This document shows, one piece after another, positions 6,390 through 14,840 of a stretch of 64,000 nucleotides of DNA. Source of the DNA: Anaerolineales bacterium. Its GTDB lineage: Bacteria; Chloroflexota; Anaerolineae; Anaerolineales; Villigracilaceae. Location: the NCBI GenBank assembly GCA_016932715.1, contig JAFGCG010000092.1, forward strand, positions 1 through 64,000. The letters are read 5' to 3'. A program made the position numbers and the translations under genes. The notes under the pieces are model-generated. The model worked only from the letters and a program-made list of their open reading frames with translations. It was not told the DNA's origin and searched no databases. How positions within the stretch are numbered: the first letter of the stretch is position 1; each line of letters opens with the position of its first letter.

Positions 6390-7906
6390 CAATAGACGTA
6401 CCCGAGCCAAAACCTATTGATGGCATCACTACAAAAGTCGTGCGCAGCAGTGCATGGATGTACGGGCGCGGGATAGTGACCAGTATCATCAACCTGGGGA
6501 TCATGGCAATTCTGTCACGTACTCTGTCTCCAACAGAATTCGGCCTGGTAGCCCTGGCATATGTCATTCTGCGTTTCATTTCGATTTTGGCAACCGATGG
6601 TGTTAGTGATTATGTGATCTACGACAACAAAGAAGGCCGTGAGGAGCGCGCCCAAGCTGCCTTCTGGATGGATTTGGCTCTTTCCAGTGGTGTGGCATTG
6701 CTGGGGGGCGCATGTATCCCTATTATTACCCGCTTTTATACGGAACCCGGCCTGGGATGGGTGCTGGCCGCTCTTCTTTTGCGTTACCCCATCGACTCGA
6801 TGGCGGCAGTACCGGATGCCCTGATCAAAAAAAGCCTGAATTTTCAGAAGTTAGTGATCAGGGATACGTTTCTGGAGATCGCGACCGGTCTGGCAAGTGT
6901 TATCCTGGCTTTGACCGGCTTTGGGGTGTGGAGCCTGGTCCTACCCGGTTTGTTTCTCGCTCCCCTGCGAGTAGGTATGGTAATGTTGATGGCGCGTTGG
7001 ATGCCGCGCCTGCCGCTGCGTATCCCTTTGTGGCGTTCGGTCTTTCACTTCTCGATCAATATCATTGGCGCTAATCTGGCAAATACAATCTCTGCCGAGG
7101 GGGACACCCTGATCATTGGTAAAACCCTGGGGGTTGAGTTGCTCGGGTTGTATAATCTTGCCTGGCAGGGTGCTAACCTGGTGGGACGCAATGTCACCAG
7201 CACGATTGGTAAACTGGCTATGCCGGCTCTTTCCGCCGTCTCCCAGGATAAAGCTCGTCTTCGCCAGGCGTTCAACCGCATGCTGCGCCTGCTCGCGATT
7301 GTGAGCTTTCCGCTGCTCATGGGCTTGTTCGTGGTGGCTGACTTGTTTGTTTTGGTCGTGTATGGCCCGCAGTGGCAGGCATCTATTTTGCCTTTGCGTA
7401 TTTTGATCATTTTTGCATTACGCCAGACGGTAGGTAGTCCAGCCAGTGTTATTTACAATGTTGTCGGAAGACCAGACCTGGGAATGAAGTTCGGTTTTGG
7501 TTTTATCCCGTTCTATCTGCTCTCGATCTGGCTGGGCAGCTTTTATGGGATTGTGGGGGTAGCAGCCGGTGTTACTCTGGTTAGAACGATAGGTGGCATC
7601 GTTACGTTTTGGCTTGGGGCCCGCCTCGTGAATGAGAGATTGCTCGATTTGCTTAAAGAGTTTACTCAACCATTGATTGCATCGCTCATCATGGCAACAG
7701 TTATTCAGATTTTGCGTCTAGGGCTTTTGCACATGGGTATTTTCCAAGTTGCCGAGCTGCTCGTCTCAATTATTGTAGGAGGTATGGTTTATCTTCTGCT
7801 TTTAGTCACTCTTTATCGCAACTTGCTTTCTGATTTGTTAACTGTGGTCGAATCTTTGTCTGTCTCATCGGCTCGTCGTCTACGACAGTTACTTGTTATT
7901 GCTTAA
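6386..7906 (+). CDS. Polysaccharide flippase (Wzx, MOP superfamily)
   Basis: A 506-aa polytopic membrane protein of the MOP/Wzx family that flips lipid-linked oligosaccharide repeat units across the cytoplasmic membrane. About 12-14 hydrophobic segments are present. The N-terminal signature SSAWMYGRGIVTSIINLGIMAILSR is typical, as is LSPTEFGLVALAYVILRF. It begins with TTG, overlapping the upstream stop (TTGA), so coupling is likely. Together with the Wzy-like protein at 15949 and the BY-kinase at 29367 it defines a Wzx/Wzy-dependent assembly route. Confidence 0.9.
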   Translation: MTIDVPEPKPIDGITTKVVRSSAWMYGRGIVTSIINLGIMAILSRTLSPTEFGLVALAYVILRFISILATDGVSDYVIYDNKEGREERAQAAFWMDLALSSGVALLGGACIPIITRFYTEPGLGWVLAALLLRYPIDSMAAVPDALIKKSLNFQKLVIRDTFLEIATGLASVILALTGFGVWSLVLPGLFLAPLRVGMVMLMARWMPRLPLRIPLWRSVFHFSINIIGANLANTISAEGDTLIIGKTLGVELLGLYNLAWQGANLVGRNVTSTIGKLAMPALSAVSQDKARLRQAFNRMLRLLAIVSFPLLMGLFVVADLFVLVVYGPQWQASILPLRILIIFALRQTVGSPASVIYNVVGRPDLGMKFGFGFIPFYLLSIWLGSFYGIVGVAAGVTLVRTIGGIVTFWLGARLVNERLLDLLKEFTQPLIASLIMATVIQILRLGLLHMGIFQVAELLVSIIVGGMVYLLLLVTLYRNLLSDLLTVVESLSVSSARRLRQLLVIA

Positions 7907-7911
7907 ATTAA

Positions 7912-8574
7912 ATGTCTATAAAGATTAAAGAGCGCATCCAGCAAAAAAGATGGCAGATTAGTGATGCCTGCTTTCAATTCATTGAGCGCTTATACTGGTC
8001 CAACAAAATCCATATGGCTGCTGATAGCCGGGTTTCTCTGGCTGCCCGAATTACGGTGGGCGGAAATATATGCTTAGGATCTAGGGTGCGCGTTTTTCGA
8101 GATGCAGTTTTGAACTGCTCAAGTTCGCCCTTTAGCTTTTCAGGAAATCCGTATTTTGAAGATAATGGGACAATTCAGATCGCCGAGAAGTCAAGTATCC
8201 GTTCGTATGCCTGCCTGTATAGCTACAGCGGCAGTATTTCAATTGGCAAAAAATGTACCATCAATCCTTTTGTTGTGATCTATGGGCATGGGGGGGTAAC
8301 TATTGGAGATGATGTCCATATTGCTGCACAGACCGTAATTGTTTCGGCTAATCACTCTTTTGATCTGCTTGATGTGCCAATTTCTCAGCAGTCAGAAACG
8401 CGCCGAGGTATTCATATTGAAAGTAACGTTTGGATTGGTAGTGGTGCGCGTATTCTAGATGGAGTTAGTATTGGGGCTGGGACAGTCATTGCGTCAGGCT
8501 CTGTAGTCACCAAAGATCTTCCCGGACAAGTGGTGGCGGCAGGCGTACCTGCTCGTGTAATTAAGAACCGTTAA
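7912..8574 (+). CDS. Left-handed beta-helix acyltransferase (hexapeptide repeat)
   Basis: A 220-aa acyltransferase of the LbH/hexapeptide family. Its middle and C-terminal parts are runs of [LIV]-G-x4 units (SIGKKCTINPFVVIYGHG; VTIGDDVHIAAQTVIVSANH; VWIGSGARILDGVSIGAGT). The catalytic-type His lies in SANHSFD. The protein ends with VVAAGVPARVIKNR, the usual capping motif. Members transfer acetyl groups from acetyl-CoA to sugars, so it probably O- or N-acetylates the exopolysaccharide unit. The N-terminal 90 residues are less regular. Confidence 0.88.
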   Translation: MSIKIKERIQQKRWQISDACFQFIERLYWSNKIHMAADSRVSLAARITVGGNICLGSRVRVFRDAVLNCSSSPFSFSGNPYFEDNGTIQIAEKSSIRSYACLYSYSGSISIGKKCTINPFVVIYGHGGVTIGDDVHIAAQTVIVSANHSFDLLDVPISQQSETRRGIHIESNVWIGSGARILDGVSIGAGTVIASGSVVTKDLPGQVVAAGVPARVIKNR

Positions 8575-8602
8575 ACGTGTTAACAAAAATTCGGCATAGC
8601 AA

Positions 8603-9421
8603 ATGACGGAATTTTCTCCCGAAGCTTATTATAAACATGGAACCAGCCTGGCTCTTTATCGTCCCATCGGCGAGATGAAGGATTACTGGGAAGCCTACTG
8701 GGGACAAGATGACTTGAAGCCACTCTTCGATCAGGCTCGCCAGGGCAGATTAGGTGAATTTGAATATCCTTTTAGCAAATACCTGCCCAGGGATGGTGTC
8801 ATCCTGGAGGCGGGTTGCGGGAAGGGAAAATATGTCTGTGCACTGCAGGCACGCGGTTACCGAATCGAAGGACTGGACTATGCGGTGGAAACGATAGAAC
8901 GCATCCGGCAGGCTGCCCCGGATTTGAACGTGCGTGTTGGGGATATCTATGCTATAGATCGGCCGGACGGTCATTATGATGCTTACATCTCGATCGGCGT
9001 GATGGAGCATAATTTCGATGGCCCGGAAGCTGCTCTGGCGGAAGCCTACCGTGTTTTATGTCCCGGAGGAATTGCTCTGATCACCGTTCCTTATCTGAAC
9101 TTCCCGCGCCGCCGACTCTACCGCCGGGTCCCTGAAATGCATCGGCTGGAGCTGGGAAATGGATTGCGTTTCTACCAGGACCATGTCAATGTCGATCATT
9201 TTGCTAATTGTGTCCAGAGAGCGGGCTTTACGATTTTAGATCGCATCCCCTATGGACTCCTGGGCGGACTGGTCCGTGACTGGCGCTTGGGACGCTGGTT
9301 ATATAGTCATCATTTCTTTTTTTATCGTGTCTATCAATTAATAAGTCGATCCTGCAAACGTGCGCCGCTGTGGCTGCGAAAAGATCTCTCGCACATGCTA
9401 ATGTTCGTGTGCCAGAAGTAA
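8603..9421 (+). CDS. Class I SAM-dependent methyltransferase
   Basis: A 272-aa Rossmann-fold methyltransferase. Motif I is VILEAGCGKGKYVCAL (about 70-85), the acidic residue after strand 2 lies in IEGLDYA, and the motif IV region is YDAYISIGVMEHNFDGPEAAL. These are typical of Methyltransf_11-type enzymes. The C-terminal part (RRRLYRRVPEMHRLELGNGLRFYQDHV) probably makes the substrate pocket. Probable role: methylation in glycan biosynthesis. Upstream ribosome-binding sequence is weak. The tracked GNAT ORF overlaps its 3' end in another frame, but the more likely GNAT start is downstream. Confidence 0.82.
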   Translation: MTEFSPEAYYKHGTSLALYRPIGEMKDYWEAYWGQDDLKPLFDQARQGRLGEFEYPFSKYLPRDGVILEAGCGKGKYVCALQARGYRIEGLDYAVETIERIRQAAPDLNVRVGDIYAIDRPDGHYDAYISIGVMEHNFDGPEAALAEAYRVLCPGGIALITVPYLNFPRRRLYRRVPEMHRLELGNGLRFYQDHVNVDHFANCVQRAGFTILDRIPYGLLGGLVRDWRLGRWLYSHHFFFYRVYQLISRSCKRAPLWLRKDLSHMLMFVCQK

Positions 9422-9468
9422 CGCCCTATCAAACTTTAATTCGCCAGGAGATAGAACCAAATATCGTC

Positions 9469-9951
9469 ATGCCAATCACCAATTCGCTCCCAAAGGATTT
9501 TTCAATTGTGCGGCTTACAACTGTCGTGCTGGAGCAATATCTCGATCCACTCCTGAAGATCGACCACGAGATGCTCGCGGAGCGCTGGTCGTCTGAGCAT
9601 TTCACTTCCGATTATCCGGGCAAATGGGAAGCCTCCCGGCTGGCGTTTGTCGATACGGAAATGGTCGGCTATATGATCGCTACCTTTAAAATGGAGAGTG
9701 TTCACGTCAATCGTATCGCTGTTGGCGCCGCTTGGCGACGCTCCGGCATCGCCAGGCTCTTGCTGCGGGAAGTCGCTCAGACTGCGATTGTAGCTGGCAA
9801 ACCGCTCGTCACGCTTAAGGTGGCTTGTCAAAATAAGATTGCCCGTAGGTTCTATCAACGTTGCGGTTTCACAGTTCATTCTGCCGACGATCAGAATCTC
9901 AGTTTGCAAATTGTCCCGCAACTGCTGCTGGTAGATACCAAAACGGGTTAG
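9469..9951 (+). CDS. GNAT family N-acetyltransferase
   Basis: A 160-aa GNAT enzyme. The acetyl-CoA-binding signature is VNRIAVGAAWRRSGIARLLL (R-x2-G-x-A variant), followed by VTLKVACQNKIARRFYQRCGF, the usual C-terminal motif. It probably acetylates an amino-sugar or a small-molecule amine in this pathway, similar in layout to RimI-like enzymes. I chose ATG 9469 because it begins just before the fold and lies outside the upstream gene. GGAG at 9447-9450 is rather far (18 nt), so the start is uncertain; the tracked ATG at 9370 would overlap the upstream gene by 52 nt. Confidence 0.72.
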   Translation: MPITNSLPKDFSIVRLTTVVLEQYLDPLLKIDHEMLAERWSSEHFTSDYPGKWEASRLAFVDTEMVGYMIATFKMESVHVNRIAVGAAWRRSGIARLLLREVAQTAIVAGKPLVTLKVACQNKIARRFYQRCGFTVHSADDQNLSLQIVPQLLLVDTKTG

Positions 9952-10006
9952 GTCTTGCTGAACGGGCAAAATAAAAAAAGATCCTCATAGAGTAATTGGA
10001 GAACCT

Positions 10007-10627
10007 ATGCTGAACCTGCAAGGCAAGACTATTCTCGCGATCTCTGCGCATTTGGATGATGTCGAGCTGGGGTGTGGCGCGACTGTCTACGAGCTGGGCA
10101 AATCCAATACGGTCTATTATGTTGGATTGTCTTTGCCACCGCTGGTCGAGCGGGAGACCCTGGTGCAGGAGTTCTACAATGCCACTCACTGCCTGAACCT
10201 CGACCCGCAGAAATTCATTCTACGCGACTACGACCCGCGCAACCTATTCAGCGTGCGCATGGACATCCTTCAATTGTTATATGACCTGAACAAGGAGTTG
10301 AAACCTGCCCTGGTTCTGGTCCCCAACAGCAAGGATATTCATCAGTCGCATGAGGTGGTCTATGCGGAAGCGCGGCGTGCGTTCAAATATACCAATATCC
10401 TCGGGTATGAACTTCCCTGGAACAGCATGGAATTTTCAATGGATGTTTTTATGACGCTTAGCCGCGAAGCTGTGGAAGCCAAAATTGCTGCCATTAATGC
10501 ATATAAAACCCAGATGCAGCGCGTCTTCTTTGCTAACAATATTCTCGAAGATCTAGCGCGGGTGCGTGGAAAGCAGATCGGGCACGAATACGCGGAGTGC
10601 TTCGAAAATATCAGACTGATCTTATGA
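10007..10627 (+). CDS. PIG-L family deacetylase
   Basis: A 206-aa zinc-dependent deacetylase of the PIG-L/LmbE family. The signature ISAHLDDVELGCGAT (12-26) carries the zinc ligands His15 and Asp18 and the catalytic Asp17. The third ligand is expected in DIHQSHEVVYAEARRAF. The family removes N-acetyl groups from sugars such as GlcNAc. Here it could free an amine for later acylation by the GNAT just upstream. GGAG lies before ATG 10007. Its stop overlaps the WbqC start (ATGA). Confidence 0.88.
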   Translation: MLNLQGKTILAISAHLDDVELGCGATVYELGKSNTVYYVGLSLPPLVERETLVQEFYNATHCLNLDPQKFILRDYDPRNLFSVRMDILQLLYDLNKELKPALVLVPNSKDIHQSHEVVYAEARRAFKYTNILGYELPWNSMEFSMDVFMTLSREAVEAKIAAINAYKTQMQRVFFANNILEDLARVRGKQIGHEYAECFENIRLIL

Positions 10628-11346
10628 TCGTTTCCATTCATCAACCCCATTTCCTTCCCTGGATGGGCTACTTTAATAAGATCCTGAACAGCGATGCTTT
10701 TGTAGTCCTGAACACCGTGCAATACCGGACGCGCTATTACCAGAACCGAGCCAAGGTGCGGCGCCAGGAAACCTGGCAGTGGGTCTCGATCCCGGTACGT
10801 TTCAACCGCACCACACGCATCGACGAAGTCACCGTGGCGGACGACGGCTGGCGTGAGTATGCCTGCCGCACCATCGAATACACCTATCATAAAACGCCCC
10901 ATTTCGATGCCTGTTGGCCCCTAATCCGCGAGTCGCTCCTGCAGCCCGAGACAACTCTGGACGATGTCAACTACAATCTTCTCCTTGTGTTACTCGATAT
11001 GCTGGATATCCATGTCCCGGTCCAGCGCGCCAATCGGATGCCGGTGGAAACCCTCGATCCGACTGACCGCCTGGTGGAATTGTCCAAGTGCCTGGGTGCG
11101 ACTCACTACATCTCCGGGCGCGGCGGACGGGATTACATGCGTGTGGAGGCGTTCGAACAGGCTGGCATCGAGATCATCTACCAGGATCTGGATTTCAATA
11201 CGATTACCTACCCTCAACAAGGCAAAGAGTTTCTGCCGGGATTGTCGATCATCGATGCAGTTTTTAATGTTGGGCCGGAAAAAACCCGCCAGATGACCGA
11301 GCAGGCCTGGAGCCCTTCCGGCAATAAAGGAAGCATTAATGGGTGA
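10624..11346 (+). CDS. WbqC-like family protein
   Basis: A 240-aa member of the WbqC-like family. The diagnostic N-terminus IVSIHQPHFLPWMGYFNKI is followed by VQYRTRYYQNRAKVR and the conserved CLGATHYISG. Family members occur in O-antigen and capsule loci and are thought to act in amino-sugar modification, though the reaction is not firmly established. The start ATG 10624 overlaps the deacetylase stop, and the tracked upstream start should be discarded. Together with PIG-L and GNAT it forms an apparent amino-sugar modification trio. Confidence 0.85.
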   Translation: MIVSIHQPHFLPWMGYFNKILNSDAFVVLNTVQYRTRYYQNRAKVRRQETWQWVSIPVRFNRTTRIDEVTVADDGWREYACRTIEYTYHKTPHFDACWPLIRESLLQPETTLDDVNYNLLLVLLDMLDIHVPVQRANRMPVETLDPTDRLVELSKCLGATHYISGRGGRDYMRVEAFEQAGIEIIYQDLDFNTITYPQQGKEFLPGLSIIDAVFNVGPEKTRQMTEQAWSPSGNKGSING

Positions 11347-12397
11347 GCCAGACCGACCTCTCAAGATCCTCTTTGCCCCCCACGAGATCGGCGGGCAGAT
11401 GCAGCTCATGGTCGAAGAACTGCGCCGCCGCGGGCATTTTGCCACAGCCGCCACCTACAGCCAGGAATGGTTCGGACACGTGAACGATATTCATCTGAAT
11501 ATCGATTCGGTGCGCGGACGCCTGAAACGCCAGTTATTGTTACTATCCTTTACGCTCTGGGCGGCACAAAATTACGATGTTTTCCATTTTTTCTGGGGCG
11601 AGTCGCTTTATGGTTTGGGACGATTTCCGCATCTCGATCTGTGGTTACTGCGCCGCCTGGGCAAGAAGATCTTTGTTCATTTCCGCGGGCTGGATGTGAT
11701 CGACCTGGCTTATTTTGACTACTTGCGCGCCCGCACCGCCGGTGACAACCTGCCCGAGCCTCCCATCAATCGCCCGGATCAGCAGCGATCGCTGGCGCAT
11801 TGGCGCCGTTACGCGCACAAGATGCTTGTCTCAGAGCCGGACCTTTTACGGGTCGTTCCCGAAGCCCTCATGGTCCAGCAGGCAATTGACTTGAGGTACT
11901 GGAAACCGGAACGATCGGCACCGCAAAGTCAGCAGGATGGGATCATTCGTATCGCTCATGCACCCTCCATGCGCCGCAAAAAAGGAACGGAATTTGTCGA
12001 ACGCTCAGTTAGTGAATTAAAAGAGCAGGGTTATCCAGTGGAGTTGGTCTTGATTGAGAAAGTGCCTTTCGATCAGGTGAAGGCGCTTTATGAATTTTGT
12101 GACATTGGCGTAGATCAAGTGTTGTATGGCTGGTATGGGAAGGTTTCCATTGAGTTGATGGCATTGGGCCGTCCTGTGATATGTTATATAGACCCGGCAT
12201 GGTTCCACTATCGCACCGATATGCCCATTGTCAATGCCAGCACTCGGGATCTGACAGATCGTTTACGTGAACTGGTGCAGGATGCAGATTTACGGAAACA
12301 TTTGGGGAAGGCTGGAATGGCTTATGTGCACCGATATCATGATATCAAAATAATCGTTGATCAGTGCCTACAACTTTACCAGGAGACTAAGGCGTGA
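11339..12397 (+). CDS. Glycosyltransferase family 4-like protein
   Basis: A 352-aa GT-B glycosyltransferase. The N-terminal domain opens with KILFAPHEIGGQMQLMVEELRRRG. The C-terminal nucleotide-binding domain includes IRIAHAPSMRRKKGTEFVE and ends with GWYGKVSIELMALGRPVICYI, where the family's E-x7-E element is reduced to one clear Glu. It starts 8 nt before the WbqC stop. The donor and acceptor cannot be told from sequence. Confidence 0.8.
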   Translation: MGEPDRPLKILFAPHEIGGQMQLMVEELRRRGHFATAATYSQEWFGHVNDIHLNIDSVRGRLKRQLLLLSFTLWAAQNYDVFHFFWGESLYGLGRFPHLDLWLLRRLGKKIFVHFRGLDVIDLAYFDYLRARTAGDNLPEPPINRPDQQRSLAHWRRYAHKMLVSEPDLLRVVPEALMVQQAIDLRYWKPERSAPQSQQDGIIRIAHAPSMRRKKGTEFVERSVSELKEQGYPVELVLIEKVPFDQVKALYEFCDIGVDQVLYGWYGKVSIELMALGRPVICYIDPAWFHYRTDMPIVNASTRDLTDRLRELVQDADLRKHLGKAGMAYVHRYHDIKIIVDQCLQLYQETKA

Positions 12398-13476
12398 GAG
12401 TCCTGATGATTGGTGCCGGATCTCCACCACCGACCTTCATCCAACGTCAGGTGGATGGTCTGCGTGATATTGGGGTCGAGATCGATTTCCTGCCACCAAT
12501 CCGGCGCTATTTAGGTATCCGTCAACGGCTTTTACAGCATGGGTTCGTTTTTCAGTTGCCGCGTGATGTCTCAGTTCGGGTGGAGCAGGCCGACCTGTTG
12601 CACTTCCAGTGGCCGGGGCATTGGTTAATCTACCGCAATCTGGCACGCAAATACCACAAAAAATCTGTCCTGAGTCTGCGCGGGCGTCAGATCAACGTTC
12701 AGCCTTACCTGCCAGGTTACGAAGAGTATGCGCGGGATCTTACTCTCCATCTGCCAGAATGTGATGCTTATCACTGTGTTTCCTATGAGATGCTGCGCCA
12801 GGCAGAAGCATTTGGAATGCCGCCAGCCCGTGCACGCGTGATCTATACGGCCGTAGATCCTTTCTTTTTTGTGCCTTGTGCGGAACCGATCCCTTCGTCT
12901 CCGTTGCGGATTGTCATGACAGGTGCCTTGATATGGCGCAAGGGATATGAATATGCCTTGCTGGGATTTCGCCGAGCCCTTGACCAGGGACTGGATGCTC
13001 ATTTGACAATCGTTGGCGATGGTGCTGAACGTCCTCGCGTGGAATATACACTTCAAGACCTGGGTCTTGATAAGCATGTGACCCTTACCGGTATGCTTGG
13101 GAACGGGTCTGTACGTGACTTGTTGCAACGATCGCACGTTTTCCTGCATGCGGCTCTAAGCGAAGGGCTGCCGAATGGATTGATTGAGGCGATGTCCTGT
13201 GGACTGCCAGTTGTTGCTACAGCCGCCGGTGGAACAGCGGAGGCGGTTACCGATGGAGTGCAGGGGTTCATTGTTCCCACGCGCCAGCCCGAGGCGATTG
13301 GTGATGCACTCCTGCACTTGGGACATGATTCTGATTTACGCACGCAGATGGGGCAAGCCGGGAGACAAAAAGTACTTCAGGCATTTAATCTACAGGATCA
13401 AGCCCAACAGTTCCGGTCGTTTTACGAGTGGGTACTTTTGGGGACACCATTGTCTGCAGAAGAGGCAATTTCATGA
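12394..13476 (+). CDS. Glycosyltransferase family 4
   Basis: A 360-aa retaining GT-B enzyme. The N-terminus is RVLMIGAGSPPPTFIQRQVDGL. The C-terminal domain begins with IVMTGALIWRKGYEYALLGF and carries the full E-x7-E motif region SEGLPNGLIEAMSCGLPVVAT. It starts with GTG overlapping the upstream stop (GTGA) and its own stop overlaps the next ATG. All of these genes are probably translated as a coupled chain. Substrate unknown. Confidence 0.87.
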   Translation: MRVLMIGAGSPPPTFIQRQVDGLRDIGVEIDFLPPIRRYLGIRQRLLQHGFVFQLPRDVSVRVEQADLLHFQWPGHWLIYRNLARKYHKKSVLSLRGRQINVQPYLPGYEEYARDLTLHLPECDAYHCVSYEMLRQAEAFGMPPARARVIYTAVDPFFFVPCAEPIPSSPLRIVMTGALIWRKGYEYALLGFRRALDQGLDAHLTIVGDGAERPRVEYTLQDLGLDKHVTLTGMLGNGSVRDLLQRSHVFLHAALSEGLPNGLIEAMSCGLPVVATAAGGTAEAVTDGVQGFIVPTRQPEAIGDALLHLGHDSDLRTQMGQAGRQKVLQAFNLQDQAQQFRSFYEWVLLGTPLSAEEAIS

Positions 13477-13901
13477 TCGAGATTCTGACCATCGCAGCTT
13501 TGGATTGGCGGAACGGACATGAATTTGCTTTACAGGCCATGCAAATCCTTCAGGACCGCGGACAGGATTTCCAATACAAGCTTGTAGGTGATGGAGATTT
13601 TCTGGAAGCTACCGCCTTTGCCCGCCATGAGCTGGGACTTCAAGAACGCGTTCACATAATCCGCTCGGCTTCTGAAAAAGAACTGGACGATCTCCTGAGA
13701 CAAGCGGATGTCTTTCTTCTGGCAGCTGTTTCAGCTGATGGCAGGCATGCCCTGGTTCATGCCGTAGAGTACGATCTGCCTGTTGTCGTGACAGACATAC
13801 CCCAATTGCTCGTAGATATTCCACCGGATGCCAGATATTGGGTTGTCTCCCGTCGGGATCCACACGCTATGGCGGATTGCCTGCAAATTGTTTTTTTCTG
13901 A
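13473..13901 (+). CDS. Half-size GT4 C-terminal domain protein
   Basis: A 142-aa product that corresponds only to the nucleotide-binding C-terminal half of a GT4 enzyme. IEILTIAALDWRNGHEFALQAM matches the start of that domain (compare GALIWRKGYEYALLGF in the gene before), and HIIRSASEKELDDLLRQADVFLL follows. The E-x7-E region is degenerate (ADGRHALVHAVEYDLPVVVT; both Glu positions altered) and the usual final helix is cut short. Either a decayed duplicate of the upstream gene's second domain or a specialised half-enzyme that needs a partner. ATGA overlap with the preceding stop. Confidence 0.7.
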   Translation: MIEILTIAALDWRNGHEFALQAMQILQDRGQDFQYKLVGDGDFLEATAFARHELGLQERVHIIRSASEKELDDLLRQADVFLLAAVSADGRHALVHAVEYDLPVVVTDIPQLLVDIPPDARYWVVSRRDPHAMADCLQIVFF

Positions 13902-13934
13902 ACTAGCTGATTCTCAAATTGAACTGAGAGGTTC

Positions 13935-14840
13935 ATGAAACCGCTTCCCCTGACTTCGGGTTTTGAACGACCTGTCTGCGCCATCTGTCAGAGTCCACAG
14001 TCACGGCATTTTCCCTGGGGAGATCATAATCTCAATCTTGTACCACCTCTTCAGGTAGTCCGTTGCCAGGAGTGTGGCATGATCTACTTATCTCCTCGTC
14101 CAGATCACAAACTACGCACTGCATTCACACAAGATAGTGTGCCACAGGAATTGCTACCGTATACACAAAACCCGGCAAATTACTTTGCTGTCACGAATCA
14201 GCGTACTACCATATTTTTAAAACGCCTGCGCCAATTGGAATCTATTTATGGTCCTGTTGAAAAGAATGCACATCCTAAGGTCTTGGATGTTGGGGCATCT
14301 GCAGGGACATTTGTCAAACTGGCGGGAGATCAAGGCTGGCTTGCTTTTGGGATTGAGCCATCCTGGAGTGGAACACGTGAAGCCTTACGGAAGGGATTGG
14401 ATATTCCAATTGCTGTAGCGGAGAAGTTGCCTTTTCCAGATGAAACTTTCGATCTGGTTCATTCTCATCATGTTTTTGAACATTTGGCTAATCCCATGGA
14501 CGCGGCGCAAGAAGCATGGCGAGTTTTAAAACCAGGAGGCGTGATCTTTATCGAGGTTCCCAATCAATTCGACAATATCATGTTTCGCCGTGATATGCTT
14601 TTCCGCCGTGTGCCCCAGCGCCAGCGCAATATTCGCTCGATTCACCATCTATGGTTTTTTGGTCGTAGCACATTACAACGATTATTAATACAGGCTGGAT
14701 TTCAAAAGGTACAGGTACATGATTTTTTTGGCGGGCCGCTGGTGGGCTGGCGTATTCCGTTTACAGTAGTAACGCGCCTAATTGGCCAATTGGTGTACGG
14801 CGGAGATTTTCTCAACGCCTGGGGATGGAAGCCCGGCTGA
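13935..14840 (+). CDS. Zinc-ribbon plus class I SAM methyltransferase
   Basis: A 301-aa protein. The N-terminus (about 14-45) has a C-x2-C ... C-x2-C zinc-ribbon pattern (CAICQS and CQECGM), seen in methyltransferases acting on sugar nucleotides such as the NDP-hexose C-methyltransferase group. A class I domain follows with VLDVGASAGTFVKLAGDQGW as motif I and FDLVHSHHVFEHLANP as the post-motif II region. It probably methylates an activated or lipid-linked sugar. GAGAGG precedes ATG 13935. TGATG overlap with the next gene. Confidence 0.83.
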   Translation: MKPLPLTSGFERPVCAICQSPQSRHFPWGDHNLNLVPPLQVVRCQECGMIYLSPRPDHKLRTAFTQDSVPQELLPYTQNPANYFAVTNQRTTIFLKRLRQLESIYGPVEKNAHPKVLDVGASAGTFVKLAGDQGWLAFGIEPSWSGTREALRKGLDIPIAVAEKLPFPDETFDLVHSHHVFEHLANPMDAAQEAWRVLKPGGVIFIEVPNQFDNIMFRRDMLFRRVPQRQRNIRSIHHLWFFGRSTLQRLLIQAGFQKVQVHDFFGGPLVGWRIPFTVVTRLIGQLVYGGDFLNAWGWKPG

